From Bradyrhizobium sp. 170 (GTDB taxonomy: Bacteria > Pseudomonadota > Alphaproteobacteria > Rhizobiales > Xanthobacteraceae), in NCBI RefSeq assembly GCF_023101085.1, contig NZ_CP064703.1, forward strand, positions 7,936,001-8,000,000: DNA of 64,000 bases. The letters run 5' to 3'. The position numbers were made by a program, and so were the translations under genes. This document shows positions 53,209-63,512 of the stretch, one piece after another. Within the stretch, counting starts at the first letter, position 1, and the number at the start of each line of letters is the position of its first letter. The notes under the pieces were generated by a model. The model made no database searches and was not told the origin of the DNA. It saw only the letters and a program-made list of their open reading frames with translations.

Positions 53209-53997
53209 TCAAATCACCACGACCCTGGCGCCGACGCCGACGCGGCCGTAGAGATCGATGACATCTTCATTGCGCATCCGGATGCAGCCGGACGATACGT
53301 TGGTGCCGATGGTCCAGGGCTCGTTGGAGCCGTGGATGCGATAGAGCGACGAACCCAGATACATCGCACGCGCGCCGAGCGGATTTTGCGGACCGCCCTC
53401 CATGTGCCGCGGCAGATCGGGGCGCCGCGCCAGCATTTCCGGCGGCGGCGTCCAGGCCGGCCATTCCTTCTTCGCGGAGACCGCCTTGACGCCCGACCAG
53501 GTGAAGCCGGGACGGCCGACGCCGACGCCATAGCGCAGCGCCTTGCCGTCGCCCTGGACCAGGAACAGGAATTTGTTCGGGGTGTCGATCACGATGGTGC
53601 CCGGGCTTTCCTTGCCGTGATACTCGACCACCTGCTTTTCGTATTTCGGATCGAGCCGGTGCTGCGCGGGATCGAACTCCTCCTCCCGGCGCATCGACTG
53701 CTGCGGGTCCATCGGCGGCAGCAGCGCGCGCCGCCCGCCATATCCGTAGTCGGGCTGCGTCTGATAGGCCGGCTGTTGCTGATAGCGCCCGCCCTGCGGC
53801 GCATCGCCGAACAGGAATTCGATGAAGCCGCCGCCCATGCTGGAGCGTTTGGCAGAAGCCATGCGCACCGGCGCGGGCTCACGGCCGTAGATCACGGTGG
53901 GCTCGGCAATTGGCGAGGCGTCGATCGCACTGGCCTCACTGGCGAAGCAAAGGCAAGACGCGCTCGCAAGGAGCGCAAGGGAGATTTTTCCGGACAT
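53209..53997 (-). CDS. L,D-transpeptidase (YkuD/ErfK family), secreted
   Basis: 262 aa. Signal peptide at residues 1-24 (ISLALLASASCLCFASEASA), Tyr/Gly/Gln-rich linker (~70-100), YkuD domain with HGSNEPWTIGTNVSSGCIRM including His and the catalytic Cys, and NPLGARAMYLGS. Makes 3-3 cross-links in peptidoglycan or anchors lipoprotein. Converges with the DUF2076 gene across the palindromic repeat. Confidence 0.9.
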   Translation of the reverse strand: MSGKISLALLASASCLCFASEASAIDASPIAEPTVIYGREPAPVRMASAKRSSMGGGFIEFLFGDAPQGGRYQQQPAYQTQPDYGYGGRRALLPPMDPQQSMRREEEFDPAQHRLDPKYEKQVVEYHGKESPGTIVIDTPNKFLFLVQGDGKALRYGVGVGRPGFTWSGVKAVSAKKEWPAWTPPPEMLARRPDLPRHMEGGPQNPLGARAMYLGSSLYRIHGSNEPWTIGTNVSSGCIRMRNEDVIDLYGRVGVGARVVVI

Positions 53998-54302
53998 CGA
54001 CGTACTCTGTACTGTTCGTCATTGCGGGTTGGCGGCGGCTCGACGAACGCCGCGGCACGCGATCAATACAAATCAAAACCTAATCGGTTTGGTAAACAGA
54101 TCAGGCGTTTCGATTCACCATTTCGGCGATCGCGCGCTGATTTGTCCGGTAGCGTTTATTTTGCGTGAACGCGGTCCCCTCATGGTTAATCGTTGGTATG
54201 CGGCCGCGGGCAATCCGCTGTCACGACGCGTTCCGGCGTGAACCTCACGTTAAATCGCATCGGTTTAAAACACAGACGGAAGTGAAGGGGTGGGAAAAAT
54301 TC
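53998..54302. promoter_or_regulatory. Divergent intergenic region, no gene seen
   Basis: About 300 bp, AT-richer than average, between divergent L,D-transpeptidase and CheZ-like genes, so it should hold both promoters. The in-frame upstream extension of the CheZ-like gene is not protein-like. No operator recognised. Confidence 0.35.
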
Positions 54303-55079
54303 ATGTCGGTCAATCGCAAACGTTTTCGTATCGAACAAGCCCTTCTGGGCGACGCGCCAATTATGATGCCTGCCGTCGAAGGCGGCGAGATCGGCCCGAT
54401 GCATCGTGAGATCATGGCCGAGCTGCGCGCGATCCGCACGCAGATGGCGGGCTTCGGCCACACCCCCGCCGCTTCGACCGGGCAGTCGGAGATCACGCGC
54501 GAGATTGCCGAATCGCACGCGTTGCTGGAAACCTATCGTGCCCAGATCGAGCAGTGCGCAAAGCTCAAGGTCGAGCTTGACCTCATTCACGATGCGATCA
54601 ACCGCACCAAACGCGAAATCGCCACGCTGCACGGCAAGAGCTTTGACGGCCAGGAAATGGCCAAGGTCAATGGCGAGCTCGGCGCCGTCGTCGGCGGCAC
54701 CGAACAGGCCACCCAGCAAATTCTCGAGGCCGTCGAGGCGATCGACCAGGCCGCCACCGCATTGTCCAAGAACATCTCGCCCGACCAGCAAAAGCTGCTC
54801 AGCGAGGAAATCCAGGAACGCGTCGTCGCGATCTTCGAGGCCTGCAATTTCCAGGACTTGACGGGCCAGCGCATCAGCAAGGTGATGAGCACGATGAAGT
54901 TCATCGAGCAGCACATCAATGCAATGATGGACATCTGGGGTGGCGTCGATGCCATCAAGGCGCACGCTCCCCCGATCGTCGATACCCGCGAAGGCGACGC
55001 CAAGCTGCTGAACGGCCCGAAGCTGGACGGCGACGACGGTCACGCCTCGCAGAACGACATCGACGCGCTGTTCGATTGA
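54303..55079 (+). CDS. CheZ-like CheY-phosphate phosphatase
   Basis: 258 aa from MSVNRKRFRIEQALLGDAPI. Long helical hairpin with FEACNFQDLTGQRISKVM, carrying the catalytic pair Asp185 and Gln189 of the CheZ QDLTGQ motif, and a C-terminal QNDIDALFD resembling the CheY-binding tail of CheZ. Removes phosphate from CheY to reset flagellar switching. No other chemotaxis genes are nearby; in alphaproteobacteria such genes often lie alone. Confidence 0.85.
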   Translation: MSVNRKRFRIEQALLGDAPIMMPAVEGGEIGPMHREIMAELRAIRTQMAGFGHTPAASTGQSEITREIAESHALLETYRAQIEQCAKLKVELDLIHDAINRTKREIATLHGKSFDGQEMAKVNGELGAVVGGTEQATQQILEAVEAIDQAATALSKNISPDQQKLLSEEIQERVVAIFEACNFQDLTGQRISKVMSTMKFIEQHINAMMDIWGGVDAIKAHAPPIVDTREGDAKLLNGPKLDGDDGHASQNDIDALFD

Positions 55080-55102
55080 TCTGGTTAACGCTGGCTAAAC
55101 AG

Positions 55103-55130
55103 AAACGCCGGCTTCAAGGCGGCGTTTTTT
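55103..55130 (+). terminator. Terminator after the CheZ-like gene
   Basis: AACGCCG (55104-55110), a nine-base loop, CGGCGTT (55120-55126), then TTTT. 25 bp downstream of the stop codon. Confidence 0.85.
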
Positions 55131-55139
55131 GTTGGGTCG

Positions 55140-55320
55140 TCCGTCCTCCACTGTCATCGTCCGCCTTGTGCGCACTTGCGCACTGGGGCGGACGATCCAG
55201 TATTCCAGAGACGTCAGCGATTCAGCGGAGAAGCCGCAGCGTACTGGATGCCCCGACGGAGCCTGTCATCGGGCTCGCCGAAGGCGAGACCCGGTGGCGG
55301 GGCATGACGGCAAGGGAATG
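55140..55320. repeat. Palindrome-rich intergenic element
   Basis: Contains GTCCGCC...GGCGGAC (55157-55196) and ATGCCCCG/CGGGGCAT plus GGGCTCGCC-GAA-GGCGAGACC hairpins near 55248-55310, the typical building blocks of Bradyrhizobium intergenic repeats. No gene. Confidence 0.65.
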
Positions 55321-55329
55321 CAGTTTGCC

Positions 55330-55845
55330 TCACGCCCTCGGCGCGCAGCGCACATAGACCATGTTGCCGTAACGGACTGCGGCATCCTTTTCGATGAAGC
55401 GGGTCACGAGCACGCGGCCATCGAATGAGACGATCTCGCGATCCTGCTCGCCGGGCGTCGGGCCGGGCGGACCGATATAATTCTTGCCGCTCGGGCTGCC
55501 CTTGAGGCGCAGTTCCTGCGGGGTGGCCTGGTCGGCCAGATGCATGACAACACCGCCAGAGGTGCCGGCGCCGATCACATAGGGCTGCTTGCACTGCCCG
55601 CGCGCCGCCGCTTCGGTGCGGGCGCGGTCGTTGGGATTCTGGAACGAGGCGAGGCCCCAGCGGCCGACGATCTCGTCGGAGCGAATGGTCGCCGGCATAT
55701 CGGGCGCCACACCGGGTTCGGCCTCGGGCGCCGGACTGGACGACAGCGACGGCAGGCTCATGCTGCTGCACGCCGCCAGCAAGACCGTCAGCGCCGACGC
55801 GATCGCCAGATTGGCAACCGTACGCGCATTACGTGAGCTGATCAT
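55330..55845 (-). CDS. Lipoprotein, unknown
   Basis: 171 aa from MISSRNARTVANLAIASALT; the lipobox LLAACSS puts the acylated Cys at residue ~25. After a Ser/Pro/Ala-rich linker comes a globular domain (DEIVGRWGLASFQNPNDRAR; KQPYVIGAGTSGGVVMHLAD; RFIEKDAAVRYGNMVYVRCA). Outer-membrane or periplasmic. Not assigned to a named family. Confidence 0.75.
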   Translation of the reverse strand: MISSRNARTVANLAIASALTVLLAACSSMSLPSLSSSPAPEAEPGVAPDMPATIRSDEIVGRWGLASFQNPNDRARTEAAARGQCKQPYVIGAGTSGGVVMHLADQATPQELRLKGSPSGKNYIGPPGPTPGEQDREIVSFDGRVLVTRFIEKDAAVRYGNMVYVRCAPRA

Positions 55846-56005
55846 CGAATTCCCCCGAGCAATTCCCTGGCCGCTCCCGTCAAGCAGCCAACCGCAAAAA
55901 GCCTGCCGGAGCAATGACGTCGGTTAAAATTACGCCGCTGCGCCGATTTGGTTTCCGTGGGACCATCCTATATTGGCCTCAAGAAGGCCTTAACCCCCTT
56001 GTTTG

Positions 56006-56035
56006 CTTGACAGGATCCGCGCCAAGCCATATTCC
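56006..56035 (+). promoter_or_regulatory. Promoter of groES-groEL
   Basis: TTGACA at 56007-56012 and TATTCC (56030-56035) are 17 bp apart; overlapping CTTGAC and CCATAT also fit the alphaproteobacterial heat-shock sigma (RpoH) pattern. The CIRCE operator follows 13 bp later. Either sigma-70 or RpoH use, or both, is possible. Confidence 0.65.
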
Positions 56036-56047
56036 CCGGCCCCACGT

Positions 56048-56074
56048 TTAGCACTCAAATACCACGATTGCTAA
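56048..56074 (+). promoter_or_regulatory. CIRCE operator (HrcA-binding)
   Basis: TTAGCACTC-N9-GATTGCTAA: one mismatch from the consensus TTAGCACTC-N9-GAGTGCTAA. It lies between promoter and groES. HrcA binds CIRCE and represses chaperone genes until heat shock. Confidence 0.9.
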
Positions 56075-56184
56075 GGGTCGTGCTGTCCCGCCCGGGGCGG
56101 CGTCGAATACCCGGCATTATCAAGCCATTTTCGATGGCACAGACCTGAAACCACGCCTTCCAAGGAACTTCAAGAGGAGACGTC

Positions 56185-56481
56185 ATGGCCAAAACCAAAT
56201 TCCGTCCGCTGCACGACCGCGTCGTGGTCAAGCGCATCGATGCCGAAGAGAAGACCAAGGGCGGCATCATCATTCCCGACAGCGCCAAGGAAAAGCCGTC
56301 GCAGGGCGAAATCACCGCCGTGGGCCCGGGCGGCCGCGACGAGGCCGGCAAGCTGATTCCGATCGACCTCAAGGTCGGCGACCGCGTGCTGTTCGGCAAA
56401 TGGTCGGGCACCGAGGTCAAGCTCGACGGCGAGGAACTCCTGATCATGAAGGAGTCCGACATCATGGGCGTGCTGACCTAA
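56185..56481 (+). CDS. groES: Co-chaperonin GroES
   Basis: 98 aa, standard length. [20 protein letters not shown]; mobile loop region [40 protein letters not shown] near the end. Forms the heptameric lid of GroEL. GGAG precedes the ATG. In rhizobia several groESL copies exist; the CIRCE site marks this as the HrcA-controlled one. Confidence 0.97.
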   Translation: MAKTKFRPLHDRVVVKRIDAEEKTKGGIIIPDSAKEKPSQGEITAVGPGGRDEAGKLIPIDLKVGDRVLFGKWSGTEVKLDGEELLIMKESDIMGVLT

Positions 56482-56540
56482 GACCAATCAATAGCCGCCG
56501 CGCACCGTCGTCGGCGCAGTCACTTCTTTCCTTCTCCCAT

Positions 56541-58435
<1,895 letters not shown>

Positions 58436-58462
58436 GGCCCGGCTTTCCCGAGTAAACAGATC

Positions 58463-58492
58463 GAAGGCCGCCTCCGGGCGGCCTTCTTTTTT
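58463..58492 (+). terminator. Terminator of groESL
   Basis: GAAGGCCGCC-TCCG-GGCGGCCTTC followed by TTTTTT: a 10-bp stem and clear T-run 28 bp after the groEL stop. Confidence 0.9.
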
Positions 58493-58607
58493 GGCTTTTT
58501 TGGCAATGAAGCGCGCCCGATCGGTTCAGGACGTGCTTGGCTCGAAAACGCTACCGGGGTTTGCTACTTACGACCCCTGCCGATTCCATCGTTTCAGGGA
58601 ATTTCAT

Positions 58608-59810
58608 ATGCGCGCGCGGTTCCTTCTCCTGCTCGGTCTGGTCACGGTCTCCCCGGGCCTCGCTTTCGCCCAGATGAAACTTCCCTCCAAGACGGCGCCG
58701 GGCGCGACCGAGACGCGCTATTTCACCGCGATCGACGGCCTGATGGACGGCAACGCCGACGTCATCCTGAAGGAAACCCGGCAGGGCAAGAACGTCATCG
58801 CGGCTACCCTCGACGTCTGCTACCCCGCCGCGAAGGGCTCCGACCGCAAGGACCGCTTCGTCGCCAATCTCGCCGTCCTCAACGGGCAGAACCTGACGGG
58901 CACCACGCAGAGCCTCGGTGACAAGCAGCCGGTCATCGTCAAGCTGTCGCGTAAGCCTGTCGGCGACACCTTCGAATTCCGCGGCCAGATCACGATTGGC
59001 CAGACCGTCACCGAGGTGACCTCGACGGACAATTCCGATCTCAGCGAGAAGGAATTCCTCGACAACCAGACCAGCGACGACGGCATCACGCCGGCGCCGA
59101 AGGATTTTACCGACGTTTCGCCCGAGGCGTTCGGCGTGCGGGTAAAACTCGACGCCGCTCTGGATTTCCTCAAGAGCCTGAAGGGCGAAGCCGTCGAGGT
59201 CGGGCTATCGAGCCTTTCGATCTCCTGCGATGCGCTGCGCGCCGGCGAGCAGACCATCAACCTCACGGCCGATCCGGAGCGCACGGCGGCGCTGATTGCG
59301 AAGGCCAAATCGATGCCGGGCGTGGTCGCGGCGGGATGGACCAGCGGTTCTGTCGAGATGGACCGCACCATCCGTTTTGCGGCGGCCGAATGGCGCGACG
59401 GCGACAAGATCAACAAGGACAAGATCGCGTCGGCGATATCGGCTGTTCTCTCCAGAACGCTCGCAGCCAAGGCGGCGGGCGCCGACTGGGACGCCAATAC
59501 CGGAAAACTGACACTGACCTTGAAGCGGCCGAGCCCGGTCTATCCGCCGCTCGCGCTGACCGAAAGTATCGAAGTCACCGCGCTGGTCTCTCCGGACAAA
59601 CCCGGTGTGTCGGACAGGCTGATGCTGTGGATCTCGAGCCCGGTGATCACGACCGCGGATGAAGGCACCGGCCCCAAATTGAACCTGTCGGAAGAGTCCA
59701 CCGGCGACGAGGAAGGCGGCGAGCCGAAGGACGACAATGGTTCGGTCGAGGCGCTGGCGAAAGAGTTCAAGGGCCAGCGCTGGGACGTCGACAAGTCGGT
59801 ATGGAAATGA
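58608..59810 (+). CDS. Secreted protein of unknown function
   Basis: 400 aa from MRARFLLLLGLVTVSPGLAF with a signal peptide cut near AFAQM. Globular throughout (TRYFTAIDGLMDGNADVILK; VGLSSLSISCDALRAGEQTI; RLMLWISSPVITTADEGTGP), with an acidic C-terminal part (EESTGDEEGGEPKDDNGS). Periplasmic. No family recognised. The longer open frame upstream crosses the groEL terminator and is not coding. Confidence 0.75.
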   Translation: MRARFLLLLGLVTVSPGLAFAQMKLPSKTAPGATETRYFTAIDGLMDGNADVILKETRQGKNVIAATLDVCYPAAKGSDRKDRFVANLAVLNGQNLTGTTQSLGDKQPVIVKLSRKPVGDTFEFRGQITIGQTVTEVTSTDNSDLSEKEFLDNQTSDDGITPAPKDFTDVSPEAFGVRVKLDAALDFLKSLKGEAVEVGLSSLSISCDALRAGEQTINLTADPERTAALIAKAKSMPGVVAAGWTSGSVEMDRTIRFAAAEWRDGDKINKDKIASAISAVLSRTLAAKAAGADWDANTGKLTLTLKRPSPVYPPLALTESIEVTALVSPDKPGVSDRLMLWISSPVITTADEGTGPKLNLSEESTGDEEGGEPKDDNGSVEALAKEFKGQRWDVDKSVWK

Positions 59811-59966
59811 TCCGCGTACCCACACGATAGGGCGATCGATGGGCTGCGCGCGTACCAATCCCCCCGCCGCGGACCGGTGCGCAATGATCTGGTCCCAGGC
59901 TTTGATTGTTAAGATTCGATTCAGCTTCGAGGAACATCATCGGTTCGCCGAAACCTGGGTCACGCC

Positions 59967-60659
59967 ATGCAAGACCGCGAGCCGAATACCTTTGAGAGCA
60001 TTTTGTCGGGGAATGTGGTTGCCGGCCAGTGGCGGGAGCAATCCGCGAGCCTGTGGAATTTCCTGAAGGCCGATCGCGACGAAGTATTGGTGGTGCGGGA
60101 GCCATTTGGCGATCGGGCACGCACCGCTGTGCTGGTCACTGCAGCAGTGGTAGCAAGCTTTGCACTGGGATGGGCCGGCGGCCTGAATTGGCCCCAGTTC
60201 GCAACCGAACTCGGTCTTGTCGAAGTTGCGCAGAAAGAAGCGCCCTCGCCGCGAATTTCCGAAGCACGATCGAGCGGCAGGATTGAAGGCGCTCGAAAGA
60301 CGGCATCGGCGTTAGATTCGCCCGCCATTGTCGGAAGCATTCCCAAGCCGTCCGCCCTGTTGCCGGGCGGTGCACGCCCGCCTGCGAGCCCGGCCTCCCA
60401 GGCAAATGCGGGCCCTTCCGCCGCTGCGATCGCGATGCGCCAGCCCCTGGTGGCGGCGCCGGAAACCAAGCCGGCGACGATTCCCGGTTGGACGGTGGTT
60501 GATGTCCGGGACGGCACCGCGGTTCTCGAAGGTCCCGACGGAATCCGGATGGCCGCACGCGGCGACACAATTCCTGGACTAGGACGCGTGGAGTCCATCG
60601 TGCGCTGGGGCAACCGCTGGGTCATCGCCACCGCCAGCGGATTGATTGCGACGCAGTAA
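59967..60659 (+). CDS. Single-span membrane protein, unknown
   Basis: 230 aa. N-terminal cytoplasmic part (~50 aa, SASLWNFLKADRDEVLVVRE), one membrane helix (~53-70, TAVLVTAAVVASFALGWAGG), a disordered Pro/Ala/Ser linker, and a C-terminal beta domain (PGWTVVDVRDGTAVLEGPDG; IPGLGRVESIVRWGNRWVIA) of a type common at the end of alphaproteobacterial envelope proteins. Role unknown. Confidence 0.7.
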   Translation: MQDREPNTFESILSGNVVAGQWREQSASLWNFLKADRDEVLVVREPFGDRARTAVLVTAAVVASFALGWAGGLNWPQFATELGLVEVAQKEAPSPRISEARSSGRIEGARKTASALDSPAIVGSIPKPSALLPGGARPPASPASQANAGPSAAAIAMRQPLVAAPETKPATIPGWTVVDVRDGTAVLEGPDGIRMAARGDTIPGLGRVESIVRWGNRWVIATASGLIATQ

Positions 60660-60756
60660 CCGAGTTCCCGACCAAGTTCGCGCGGCCACGCCTCGACCAG
60701 CCGCGTCAGTGCTTATGAGCCCCACCCTGACGAACGGGTGGACCGTTACCTGCAGA

Positions 60757-61227
60757 TCAAAGCTGCAGGCGTTTGGTCATGAACAGGCTAAGCGGGTCAG
60801 ACGTGTAGGTGCCGAACGGCGGACAGTCCTGATAGCCAGACGCGCGATAGAGCCCGATCGCCTCTGGTTGCCTGATGCCCGTCTCCAGACTGATACGACT
60901 CATCTGCTTCAGGCGGGCCGCATCTTCCAGCGCCACGAGCAAACGCCGCCCTACCCCATTTCCTCGAGCTTCCGCACGTACGAACATGCGCTTTATTTCA
61001 GCGTGCCCGGGCGCGATGATCCGAAATGCGATCGATCCGAGAAGTTCTCCGTTACGGCGCGCGGCGAGAAAGATCGCGTCGGGTGCGGCGAGTGCATCGA
61101 CGTCCACGACGTGATTGCTTTCGGACGGATACAGCGCCTGCAGATATGCGCCTGATTCGGCGAAGATGCGCCGCACGTCCGCCTGCCTCGGATCTTCGGG
61201 CCCTATGCTGATCTCGGGCTTACTCAT
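60757..61227 (-). CDS. GNAT family N-acetyltransferase
   Basis: 156 aa. IAFRIIAPGHAEIKRMFVRA followed by EARGNGVGRRLLVALEDAAR (acetyl-CoA-binding RGxGxGR-type motif) and SLETGIRQPEAIGLYRASGY. Substrate unknown. Converges with the previous gene. Confidence 0.88.
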   Translation of the reverse strand: MSKPEISIGPEDPRQADVRRIFAESGAYLQALYPSESNHVVDVDALAAPDAIFLAARRNGELLGSIAFRIIAPGHAEIKRMFVRAEARGNGVGRRLLVALEDAARLKQMSRISLETGIRQPEAIGLYRASGYQDCPPFGTYTSDPLSLFMTKRLQL

Positions 61228-61251
61228 CCTCGGCCATTTTGCACACGAGAC

Positions 61252-62714
61252 CTAGCACTACTTTGGCAGATTTTTGCGATTGATCGGCGCAATTGGATTC
61301 CCGAATCAGATTTTCAATGATTCATGGGTGGTCGGCTTTTGGAGGGCCGACCATGGTGGACACGAGGTCGAAGTGGGAAGACGAGCTTGGACGCTGGCTC
61401 AAGCCATTCCTGGATCGTTTAGGTCACAAGGCACGGCGGCGGATGTGTCCGCTGTATGTTTCGGGACTGATTGGACCGGGTGATCGCAAGAGCGTCCAGC
61501 CGATGGCGGCGCGGCTGGCACCGAACGACTATGATCAGTTGCACCATTTCATCGCTGATGGCGTCTGGGATGCGGCGCCATTGGAGTCAGAATTGCTCGT
61601 TCAGGCCGATCGCCTCGTCGGCGGCAAAGATGCGGTGCTGGTCATCGACGACACAGCGATGCCGAAGAAGGGCGATCGTTCGGTTGGTGTCGCTCCGCAA
61701 TATGCCTCGTCTCTCGGCAAGACGGCCAATTGCCAAACATTGGTGTCGCTGACGCTTGCGCGGGGTGAAGTGCCGGTAATGGTGGCATTACGTCTCTTCA
61801 TTCCAGAGAGTTGGACGAGCAACCCGGTGCGTTTGAAGCGTGCGGGCGTTCCAGTCGAGCACCGCGCAGCGCGGACCAAGCCAGAGATCGCCTTGGCGGA
61901 GATCGATCGCGTGATGGCAGCCGGTATGCGCTTCGGCTGTGTGCTGGCGGATGCCGGTTACGGCCTCAGCGCGCCGTTCCGTCAGGGGCTCACGACACGC
62001 GGCCTGGCCTGGGCCGTCGGTATCCCTCGTCACCTGAAGGTGTATCCGGTCGAGGTTAAACTGATCTGGCCGGTTGCCGGTCGGGGCCGTCCCCGCAAGC
62101 GGCACATTCCGGATATCCTATCGAGGGCGGCCGAAGATATGCTGGCCAATGCCAAGTGGCAAAATGTGAGTTGGCGAAACGGTACCAAGGGCCGGCTGGA
62201 AGCTCGCTTCGCCGCTGTTCGCGTGCGAACCGCCGATGGGCCACCTCAGCGGATCAAGGACATGGGCCAGCAGCATCTTCCGGGGGACGAAGCCTGGCTC
62301 ATCGGCGAACACAGGACGTCGGGAGAGAAGAAATATTATCTCGCCAATCTGCCGGCCAAGACGAATCTGCGCACGTTAGCTGCCACGATCAAAGCCCGAT
62401 GGATTTGCGAACAGGCCCATCAGCAGTTGAAAGAGGAACTCGGGCTTGATCACTTCGAGGGAAGATCCTGGCAAGGCCTCCATCGTCACGCGCTCATGAC
62501 CATGATCGCTTACGCATTCCTCCAGCATCGGCGTCTCGCACAAGCGGGGCGGAAAAAAAAGAATCAATGGTCCACCGCCTCAGCCGAGCCTGCCGGCCGT
62601 ACGCCAGGCCATCGTCGATCTCATCGTTCAACCACGACCTCAGCGATGCCCGTACTGCAGAAGACAAATCGGCGAAAAGCAGCGGCGTGAATAAATCTGC
62701 CAAAGTAGTGCTAG
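61252..62714. mobile_element. IS701-family insertion sequence with 4-bp CTAG target duplication
   Basis: Element 61256-62710 (1455 bp) with perfect 18-bp terminal inverted repeats: CACTACTTTGGCAGATTT (61256-61273) and its complement (62693-62710). It is flanked by CTAG on both sides (61252-61255 and 62711-62714), matching the YTAR target duplication of IS701 elements. One transposase gene inside. Confidence 0.92.
61353..62690 (+). CDS. IS701-family transposase
   Basis: 445 aa from MVDTRSKWEDELGRWLKPFL. DDE-type nuclease: AVLVIDDTAMPKKGDRSVGV (first Asp), VLADAGYGLSAPFRQGLTTR (second Asp) and QAHQQLKEELGLDHFEGRSW (Glu), typical of IS701. Around codon 403 a run of eight A changes frame; the last ~40 residues read as low-complexity Ser/Arg while the +1 frame gives a CPYC-containing ending. 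The start has GGAG upstream. Probably active or recently active. Confidence 0.9.
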   Translation: MVDTRSKWEDELGRWLKPFLDRLGHKARRRMCPLYVSGLIGPGDRKSVQPMAARLAPNDYDQLHHFIADGVWDAAPLESELLVQADRLVGGKDAVLVIDDTAMPKKGDRSVGVAPQYASSLGKTANCQTLVSLTLARGEVPVMVALRLFIPESWTSNPVRLKRAGVPVEHRAARTKPEIALAEIDRVMAAGMRFGCVLADAGYGLSAPFRQGLTTRGLAWAVGIPRHLKVYPVEVKLIWPVAGRGRPRKRHIPDILSRAAEDMLANAKWQNVSWRNGTKGRLEARFAAVRVRTADGPPQRIKDMGQQHLPGDEAWLIGEHRTSGEKKYYLANLPAKTNLRTLAATIKARWICEQAHQQLKEELGLDHFEGRSWQGLHRHALMTMIAYAFLQHRRLAQAGRKKKNQWSTASAEPAGRTPGHRRSHRSTTTSAMPVLQKTNRRKAAA

Positions 62715-63127
62715 TTCGTATTGATGCGAAACCGTAGCGCTTTCGCGCCGACGAACGAGACGAAATCGCCTTGCCGCTTCCAGGTGCCTGCGTCGGTCAG
62801 GGCCGCGATCAACTCGTCATCGGCCTGCGCGCGGTCCGGCGGACAGGGCCGGTTTGCCATCGCGCCGGCGACGAAGATCACGGTGTTGCCCGCCACCGAA
62901 AACTGGCCCTTGCCGCCCTTGCACCAGAGTTCGAAGACCACCTCGCCGGCATCGCCGATCTCAAGATTGGGGATCCGCTTGGATCCGGGCTGGCGGTTCA
63001 CGTCGAGCTGCATTTCCGTTCCGAACGGAAAGCCGTCATCGGCCAGCGCCGGGCTGAAATGCAGGGCGGTGGCGATCAGCAGGAGCGAAGCGGTGCCTGC
63101 CCGGGCCGTGCGTGCGAATGAAATCAT
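62711..63127 (-). CDS. Secreted META/HslJ-like protein
   Basis: 138 aa. Signal peptide (~1-29, ...LHFSPALADDG), then a beta-rich domain (ELWCKGGKGQFSVAGNTVIF; GAMANRPCPPDRAQADDELI) resembling META domains: N-terminal strand repeats, a central CPPD-type turn and LRFRINTN at the end. Its stop codon TAG lies inside the CTAG target duplication of the IS, so the gene stays complete. Function unknown. Confidence 0.7.
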   Translation of the reverse strand: MISFARTARAGTASLLLIATALHFSPALADDGFPFGTEMQLDVNRQPGSKRIPNLEIGDAGEVVFELWCKGGKGQFSVAGNTVIFVAGAMANRPCPPDRAQADDELIAALTDAGTWKRQGDFVSFVGAKALRFRINTN

Positions 63128-63399
63128 GCTACCTCTCGAAAAATACCAGACCTACCGCGCCGCGCGCCGTTCTATTGGACAATGACGTGATTGGCCAGAA
63201 AATTTCGAATGTGCCGCATGTCGACTTCGTGCCACTAGCGGAAGTCGCCGCTTCATTAGATTACCTCGTTGCCGCCGGAGAGAACTGGCGGCGGTATTTC
63301 GAGCCCGATCCTACGGGCAGCCTTTGTATTGATGATGAACTGGAATTTCGTGGGTTGATAGAACGGAATTTCAGCGGGGTTCTTGCAGACCCACGTTGA
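63112..63399 (+). CDS. Possible small protein, uncertain
   Basis: 95 aa from a GTG. From residue ~17 the sequence looks somewhat protein-like (LDNDVIGQKISNVPHVDFVP; NWRRYFEPDPTGSLCIDDEL), but the start overlaps the signal-peptide end of the opposite gene and has no ribosome site. It could be a remnant of a longer gene. Confidence 0.25.
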   Translation: MRMKSCYLSKNTRPTAPRAVLLDNDVIGQKISNVPHVDFVPLAEVAASLDYLVAAGENWRRYFEPDPTGSLCIDDELEFRGLIERNFSGVLADPR

Positions 63400-63512
63400 A
63401 GACCCGGGGATGTCGGCCTCTTGATCCAAAGCGGACATCGCCCAGGCTTAAAGTCGGCTAGCCGCATATGCTCCGACCATCATGCGGCAGGCACGAATCG
63501 AACTGCTTTGCT
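63400..63512. other. Short intergenic stretch, nothing recognised
   Basis: About 110 bp before the LTxxQ protein's 3' end, no hairpin or gene identified. Confidence 0.4.
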
